64,000 nucleotides of DNA, taken from positions 35,761 through 99,760 of the forward strand of contig CAKRFP010000004.1 in the NCBI GenBank assembly GCA_934320645.1, written 5' to 3'. Below, piece after piece: positions 59,330 through 64,000 of the stretch. A model generated the notes under the pieces. That model saw only the letters and a list, made by a program, of their open reading frames with translations. It did not search any database and had not been told where the DNA came from. Origin of the DNA: an uncultured Bariatricus sp. (GTDB taxonomy: Bacteria > Bacillota > Clostridia > Lachnospirales > Lachnospiraceae). Each line of letters opens with the position of its first letter. Position 1 is the stretch's first letter. The translations under genes were made by a program, and so were the position numbers.

Positions 59330-60761
59330 ATTTAAATTTTTTGTACCAAAATTCATAAAAAGTCTGCAAGTGCGGGTTACGGTGATCCTGAGCGTATTTG
59401 TCATATTATCCAGTGTGATCCTGATGAATGCGATTCTGCAAAGCTATGACCAGAGAACCGTATCCGTGCGGACAGCAGAGATTCAAAATCAGTGTACGAT
59501 TCTGAGTAATCAGCTGGTCAATTCTGATTATCTGGAAACGGGAGTTTCCGATGTGATCGATACAGAACTATCACAGTTATCCAATATTTACAATGGAAGA
59601 GTGCTTGTTATTGATGATGAATTCCGGATTGTGGAAGATACCTATGATCTGGAGGAAGGAAAGACGATCATTTCCGAGGATGTAGTCAAATGTTTCCGCG
59701 GCGAGCAGCCGGCAAGCTATGATAAAAAGAGCCGGTATATTGAAGTTGCTGTCCCGGTCAAAAAAGGGGAAGAGCCGGTAAAAGGAATGATCCTGGTCAG
59801 TGTTTCCACAGACAGTCTGCGTGACAATGTAGAGGCATTGCAGTCAAAGGCAAGAATTGCAACGGTTACGATCAGTATTATCGGGATCTTTTTATCAGCA
59901 ATCATCGGTATGCTGCTTGTAAGGCCGCTGAAAAGGATGTCTCAATCGATCGAGGAGATGGCAGGAGGCTATGGAGATAATTATCTCCATGAAAATGCTT
60001 ACGATGAAACGGAACGGATTTCCAATGCATTTAATAAGCTGTGGGACCGTTATAAAGTACTGGATGCATCGAGAGAAGAGTTCGTGGCAAATGTATCCCA
60101 TGAGCTGAAGACACCGCTGACATCCATGAAGGTACTGGCGGATTCCCTGCTGATGCAGCCGGATGCACCGACAGAGCTTTACCGGGAATTTATGGGGGAT
60201 CTGTCTGAAGAGATCGAGCGGGAGAATAAGATCATCAATGACCTTCTTGATCTGGTAAAACTGGACAAGAAAGGGGCAAATCTGAATATCAAAAGCCGGG
60301 ATGTCAATGAACTGGTAGAGCGGATCCTCAAAAGGCTTCAGCCGCTTGCGGCAAAAAGCAATATTGAGCTGGTATTTGAAAGCTTCCGTCCGGTGACAGC
60401 GGAGATCGATGAGGTAAAGATTGCACTTGTGATCACAAATCTTGTAGAAAATGCGATCAAGTACAACAAAGAAAACGGATGGGTACATGTATCCTTAAAT
60501 GCGGATCACAAGTATTTTTATCTGAAGGTTGCGGATTCGGGAATCGGGATTCCGAAAGAAGATACAGATCATATATTTGAGCGGTTTTTCCGGGTGGATA
60601 AATCCCATTCGCGGGAGATCGGCGGAACCGGTCTTGGACTTTCGATTGCAAGAAATGCTGTTGTCATGCATCGTGGCGCGATCAAAGTCTACAGCGAGCC
60701 GGGTGAGGGAACGACATTTACAGTCCGGATCCCGCTTACTTATATCAAAAGGGAAGGGTGA
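59274..60761 (+). CDS. Sensor histidine kinase (VicK/PhoR-like layout)
   Basis: Up to 495 residues. The start is uncertain: a GTG at 59274 lies within the regulator gene, a TTG at 59307 is also in frame, and neither has a well-spaced ribosome binding site; no ATG precedes the first helix. Two membrane helices (about residues 35-58 and 205-228) enclose an extracellular sensor of about 145 residues. Then HAMP, HisKA with the phospho-histidine in FVANVSHELKTPLTSMKVL, and HATPase_c with NLVENAIKYN, DSGIGIPKED and GGTGLGLSIARN. It should phosphorylate the preceding regulator. The following GerMN lipoprotein overlaps its end and may sit next to the sensor domain. Confidence 0.92.
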   Translation: MIQNTFTQSGELAIISGVKFKFFVPKFIKSLQVRVTVILSVFVILSSVILMNAILQSYDQRTVSVRTAEIQNQCTILSNQLVNSDYLETGVSDVIDTELSQLSNIYNGRVLVIDDEFRIVEDTYDLEEGKTIISEDVVKCFRGEQPASYDKKSRYIEVAVPVKKGEEPVKGMILVSVSTDSLRDNVEALQSKARIATVTISIIGIFLSAIIGMLLVRPLKRMSQSIEEMAGGYGDNYLHENAYDETERISNAFNKLWDRYKVLDASREEFVANVSHELKTPLTSMKVLADSLLMQPDAPTELYREFMGDLSEEIERENKIINDLLDLVKLDKKGANLNIKSRDVNELVERILKRLQPLAAKSNIELVFESFRPVTAEIDEVKIALVITNLVENAIKYNKENGWVHVSLNADHKYFYLKVADSGIGIPKEDTDHIFERFFRVDKSHSREIGGTGLGLSIARNAVVMHRGAIKVYSEPGEGTTFTVRIPLTYIKREG

Positions 60762-60766
60762 GAAGA

Positions 60767-61693
60767 ATGAAAAAAATTTACCAGATCATAAGCATTCTTC
60801 TTGCGGTGTGTCTTCTTACAGGCGTTGTGGGATGCAGGAAAAAAGAGCAGAAAGCAGATGCAAAATACACGATTTACCAGATCAACCAGAGCGGAACGGC
60901 GCTGGTCCCGAAGGGCTACGATGGAACAGGAAAGTCGGTGGACGAAGAAGTAAAAGGAATGCTGTCTGCGCTGCAGAAGTGTGATGACGAGGTGAAGGCA
61001 CAGGCAGCACTGCCGAAAAAGGTAAAACTGGAGAGATACACTCTGGAGGATGAAAAGCTGATCCTGTACTATAATGCTGCTTACGGAAAGATGGATACGG
61101 TAAGAGAGGTTCTGTGCAGGGCGGCACTTGTCCGTTCGCTGACGCAGATCAATGGAGTAGATCTGGTGATGATCTGTGTAGATGGAACGCCACTTACGGA
61201 TAAAAAAGGGAATGCCTATGGATACCAGCAGGCAGAAGATTTTGTACAGAACACAGGATCTTCTATTAACTCTTTCCAGGAGATGAAGCTTACGCTGTAT
61301 TATGCAGATTCATCCGGAGAAAAGCTGCAAAAGGAAGAGGATACGGTGCGGTATAACAGCAATGAGTCGAAGGAACGGGTTGTGGTGGAACAGCTGATGC
61401 GAGGACCATCCAATAGCGGACTGGTTGCTACCATACCAAAAGGAACAAAGCTGCTGGGTGTGTCGATCAAAGATCATATCTGCTATCTGAATTTTGATGA
61501 AGGACTTCGGAACAGTGCTCCGGGAGTCAGTCCGGAGGCAGTGATCTATTCCATCGTAAATTCAGTGATCGATGGCGGAAATGTCGCTGAAGTACAGATT
61601 TCAATCAACGGAGACAGCAGTATTGTATATCAGGAGAGTATAAAGCTGGATGAACCTCTGAGCAGAAACCAGGAAATGATAAAGGAGGATTGA
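60767..61693 (+). CDS. GerMN-domain lipoprotein downstream of the two-component system
   Basis: 308 residues from the ATG at 60767 (a GTG at 60758 is in frame and overlaps the kinase stop). Lipobox VVGC with Cys23. Two GerMN-like modules follow: the first around residues 70-165, the second about 180-295 with MKLTLYYADSSGEKL, VVEQLMRGPSNSGLVATIPKGTKLLGVSI and CYLNFDEGLR, a very clear match. The order regulator, kinase, GerMN lipoprotein is the order of MtrA, MtrB and LpqB in Actinobacteria, where LpqB modulates the sensor. By analogy this protein may tune the kinase at the outer membrane face. A spore-germination role is the other possibility. Confidence 0.85.
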   Translation: MKKIYQIISILLAVCLLTGVVGCRKKEQKADAKYTIYQINQSGTALVPKGYDGTGKSVDEEVKGMLSALQKCDDEVKAQAALPKKVKLERYTLEDEKLILYYNAAYGKMDTVREVLCRAALVRSLTQINGVDLVMICVDGTPLTDKKGNAYGYQQAEDFVQNTGSSINSFQEMKLTLYYADSSGEKLQKEEDTVRYNSNESKERVVVEQLMRGPSNSGLVATIPKGTKLLGVSIKDHICYLNFDEGLRNSAPGVSPEAVIYSIVNSVIDGGNVAEVQISINGDSSIVYQESIKLDEPLSRNQEMIKED

Positions 61694-61697
61694 TCGG

Positions 61698-63935
61698 TTG
61701 ATCAAGCGAAGACTTGGTTTTGCCGGAATACTTCTGGCAGGGCTGATTCTGGTACTGTATCTGACAGGGGGAGAAAAGATTTTTGGAAGACTCGGTGCGT
61801 CAAGGTGTGAAAAGCTTTGGGAAGAGTCGGAAGAAGTGATAGTGGAAGGAGAGGTTTATCAGAAAACCAGAAAAGAAGAAAAACTGATCCTGTATCTGAA
61901 AAAAATACAGATCAGAGAGATGGGGAATGGAAAGGCAGTCGCTGACGAGCGGCTGCTTGTCTATCTGGATGAAAAGGGAAATGGTCCGGAAATCGGACAG
62001 CGGATCCTGGTAAAAGGCAGTGTAGGATTTTTTGATCCGGCGGCTAATCCGGGAAATTTTGACCAGAAAAATTATTATAAACAGCAGAATATCCAGGCAG
62101 TCTTATGGAAAGGGAAGGTTCTGGAAAAACAGGTGAAAAAGACTTCCTTCCGGGAAAAGCTGTGGCAATTTAGAAACCGGACCGCAGATGAGACCTGCAG
62201 ACGGATGGGAAAACGGCGAGGGGGAATCCTTTGCGCGGTTCTTCTTGGAGATTTCTTTTATACAGATGAGGAAGTGAAAGAAATTTACCGGACGGCAGGA
62301 ATCGGGCATCTGCTTGCCATATCGGGCTTACACATTTCCTTTTTCGGACTGGGACTTTACCAGGGACTTCGGAAAGCCGGGCTTTCCATCTGGCAGGCAG
62401 GTGTTGCAGGAAGTCTGCTGCTTGGGAGTTATGTGGTGATGACCGGGATGAGTGTTTCGGCATCGAGGGCATTGATCATGTTCCTGATCCGGATGGGCGC
62501 AGAGGTTACAGGGAGAGAATACGATGGGCTGACGGCACTTGGAATTGCGGAAAGTGGTCTGCTTCTCGCCAATCCATTGCGGCTTTTTACTGCAGGTTTT
62601 CAGCTTTCTTTTGCAGCAGTTCTTGGAATCTATTTGACGGGTTCGAGGGAGAAAAAGAACAGATTTTGGGATCGTGTTCAGATGTCAGTGCAGCTCTGGC
62701 TGTTTCTGCTTCCACTTTCTCTGTGGTATTATTATGAAAGCTGTCTGTATGCACCGCTCTGGAATCTTCTGGTGATTCCGGCGGCATCCGTGTTGATGCT
62801 TTGTGGAAGTGCAGGAATGGCGGCTATGCTGATTCCATTCGGGGAAGGAAGTGTAATACAGAGCGCACTCTGGAAAATAACAGAGTGGATTCTACTTTTC
62901 TATGAAAAAGGGAGCGGTCTGCTCCTGGAACTTCCAGGGGCAAGGTGGATTCCGGGACGCCCAAAGCTCTGGCAGATGGTCTGTTATTATGGGATTTTTC
63001 TGCTTTATTTGTGGAGAAAAAGAAGGTGGACGGATCATACTGAGAAGCAGACTGGAAAACGGGTGGCAGGGCAGTTGGCGATAGTGGGAATCCTGCTCAT
63101 ACTGCTTGGAATCCCAAAGTGGAAGCGGGGGCAGATGGAGTTGACTATGTTGGATGTGGGACAGGGCGACTGCTTCTTCTTACGGGACGGAACTGGAAAG
63201 AATTATCTGATTGACGGAGGCAGCAGTTCCGTCGATGCGGTAGGAAAGTACCGGCTGGAACCATTTTTAAAATTCCAGGGTGTGAAGCGGCTGGATTATG
63301 TGTGGGTGACACACGGGGACGCAGATCACTTAAGTGCGGTGGAAGAACTTCTGGAACGGAAAAAGTATGGGGTAGAGATTGGAAATCTGGTTTTTCCGGA
63401 GCGGAAATACTGGGATGAGAAGCTTGTTAAATTATGTGATCTGGCAAAAGAGACAGGAACGAAGCCCCGGATCATGGAAAGGGATACAGTCTTTCAGTCC
63501 GGAAAATTAAGTCTGAGGTGTCTTTGGCCGGGAGATGGAGAAACGTCTGAAAACGGAAATGAAAATTCACTGGTGCTGCATCTGCAGTACGGAGAATTTA
63601 CCATGCTTTTTACCGGAGATCTGGAAAAAAGTGGAGAAGAGCTGGTAACAGAAAGAATCCGGAAGCTACAGGAAAAAGATGAGCTTCCCATGCGTTATAA
63701 TCTGTTAAAAGTTGGACACCACGGATCAAAGAATGCGACCGGAGAGACATTTCTGGAGGTGATCCGTCCACAGGCGGCTTTCTGTTCGTCCGGGAAAGGA
63801 AATCGCTACGGTCATCCGCATGCAGAAACGTTGGAAAGACTTGCAAAATGGGGCGTAAGCCTATATAATACGAAAGACAGAGGTGCTGTCACCATGGAGA
63901 CAGATGGAAGGAAATACGGGATACAAAGTCCATGA
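61698..63935 (+). CDS. comEC: ComEC DNA internalization channel protein
   Basis: 745 residues, TTG start at 61698 with AAAGGAGG 9 bases upstream. N-terminal DUF4131-type soluble part (residues about 35-150), then the polytopic competence domain with GDFFYTDEEVKEIYRTAGIGHLLAISGLHISFFG, and a C-terminal metallo-beta-lactamase-like domain with LDVGQGDCFFL, LIDGGSSS, VTHGDADHLSAVEEL and KVGHHGSKNAT. ComEC forms the inner membrane channel through which single-stranded DNA enters; the beta-lactamase domain is thought to degrade the other strand. All three metal-binding motifs are intact. The stop overlaps holA by ATGA. Confidence 0.96.
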   Translation: MIKRRLGFAGILLAGLILVLYLTGGEKIFGRLGASRCEKLWEESEEVIVEGEVYQKTRKEEKLILYLKKIQIREMGNGKAVADERLLVYLDEKGNGPEIGQRILVKGSVGFFDPAANPGNFDQKNYYKQQNIQAVLWKGKVLEKQVKKTSFREKLWQFRNRTADETCRRMGKRRGGILCAVLLGDFFYTDEEVKEIYRTAGIGHLLAISGLHISFFGLGLYQGLRKAGLSIWQAGVAGSLLLGSYVVMTGMSVSASRALIMFLIRMGAEVTGREYDGLTALGIAESGLLLANPLRLFTAGFQLSFAAVLGIYLTGSREKKNRFWDRVQMSVQLWLFLLPLSLWYYYESCLYAPLWNLLVIPAASVLMLCGSAGMAAMLIPFGEGSVIQSALWKITEWILLFYEKGSGLLLELPGARWIPGRPKLWQMVCYYGIFLLYLWRKRRWTDHTEKQTGKRVAGQLAIVGILLILLGIPKWKRGQMELTMLDVGQGDCFFLRDGTGKNYLIDGGSSSVDAVGKYRLEPFLKFQGVKRLDYVWVTHGDADHLSAVEELLERKKYGVEIGNLVFPERKYWDEKLVKLCDLAKETGTKPRIMERDTVFQSGKLSLRCLWPGDGETSENGNENSLVLHLQYGEFTMLFTGDLEKSGEELVTERIRKLQEKDELPMRYNLLKVGHHGSKNATGETFLEVIRPQAAFCSSGKGNRYGHPHAETLERLAKWGVSLYNTKDRGAVTMETDGRKYGIQSP

Positions 63936-64000
63936 AAAGTTTGAATGAAGATTTAAAAACAGGGCAGTTTAAGCAGATTTATCTTCTGTACGGAGAAGAG
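63932..64000 (+). CDS. holA: DNA polymerase III subunit delta, 5' fragment
   Basis: Only 23 residues are visible: MKSLNEDLKTGQFKQIYLLYGEE, split here as MKSLNEDLKTGQ and FKQIYLLYGEE. The YLLYGEE end of the first strand is the usual N-terminal pattern of the clamp-loader delta subunit, and comEC-holA is a common gene order in Firmicutes. The ATG overlaps the comEC stop. The gene continues beyond the window. Confidence 0.85.
   Translation, partial: MKSLNEDLKTGQFKQIYLLYGEE

Overview
The window looks like one chromosomal segment of a spore-forming, low- to mid-GC Clostridia genome, most likely Lachnospiraceae (Blautia/Dorea/Mediterraneibacter-like). The evidence is a cotJABC spore-coat operon, a stand-alone Spo0A DNA-binding domain, GerMN-domain lipoproteins, CdaA/CdaR, Gram-positive type ribosome binding sites and sigma-A promoters, and abundant T-tailed intrinsic terminators. 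I see no phage, rRNA, tRNA or CRISPR, and no intact insertion sequence.

Layout. 1-6.3 kb: the 3' part of a RecD2-type helicase, comF, two membrane proteins of unknown function, and a tight cdaA-cdaR-HPr run (c-di-AMP synthesis and a PTS-type phosphocarrier). 6.4-11.7 kb: a GerMN lipoprotein and a 1539-residue wall hydrolase (amidase, six ricin-type trefoils, glucosaminidase). 11.8-30 kb: a surface glycopolymer cluster with a PglF/CapD-like dehydratase, a DegT aminotransferase, a PglC-like initiating transferase, several glycosyltransferases, an ABC exporter (Wzm/Wzt type), an acyltransferase, LicD, an oppositely oriented IspD-like/SDR pair, GtrA and UDP-galactopyranose mutase. 30-40.4 kb: an LTA-synthase-like sulfatase-fold enzyme, a flotillin-like protein, a cohesin-like membrane protein with a very acidic tail, glmS, an HtrA protease and cotJABC. 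40.5-45 kb: a Spo0A_C protein on the minus strand and a three-gene LRR / VWA / MoxR-ATPase cassette. 45-57.4 kb: amino-acid synthesis (argG, proBA, argC-GNAT-argJBD) with ogt and a MATE exporter between. 57.4-64 kb: a small DMT/YdcZ transporter, then comEA - response regulator - histidine kinase - GerMN lipoprotein - comEC - holA (cut by the window end).

How the parts work together. The arg genes form a near-complete acetyl-cycle arginine pathway. Both arg transcription units carry helically phased arrays of the same ATGCATA element next to a sigma-A promoter, which I read as ArgR operators. The proBA unit has an intrinsic terminator about 20 bases before the proB ribosome binding site, downstream of a short proline-containing reading frame; this looks like attenuation and I do not recognise a known riboswitch or T-box in it. 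The glycopolymer genes can be read as: make a modified UDP-sugar, load it on undecaprenyl phosphate, extend, decorate (LicD, acyl, GtrA), export by the ABC transporter. The competence genes surround a two-component system followed by a GerMN lipoprotein, an arrangement like actinobacterial MtrA-MtrB-LpqB.

Most worthwhile leads: the proBA leader, the phased ATGCATA arrays, the GC-rich nested palindrome between the argC promoter and gene, the LRR/VWA/MoxR cassette, and a consensus promoter followed at once by a terminator inside the glycan cluster. All functional statements are from reading the sequence and from family knowledge; no searches were run.
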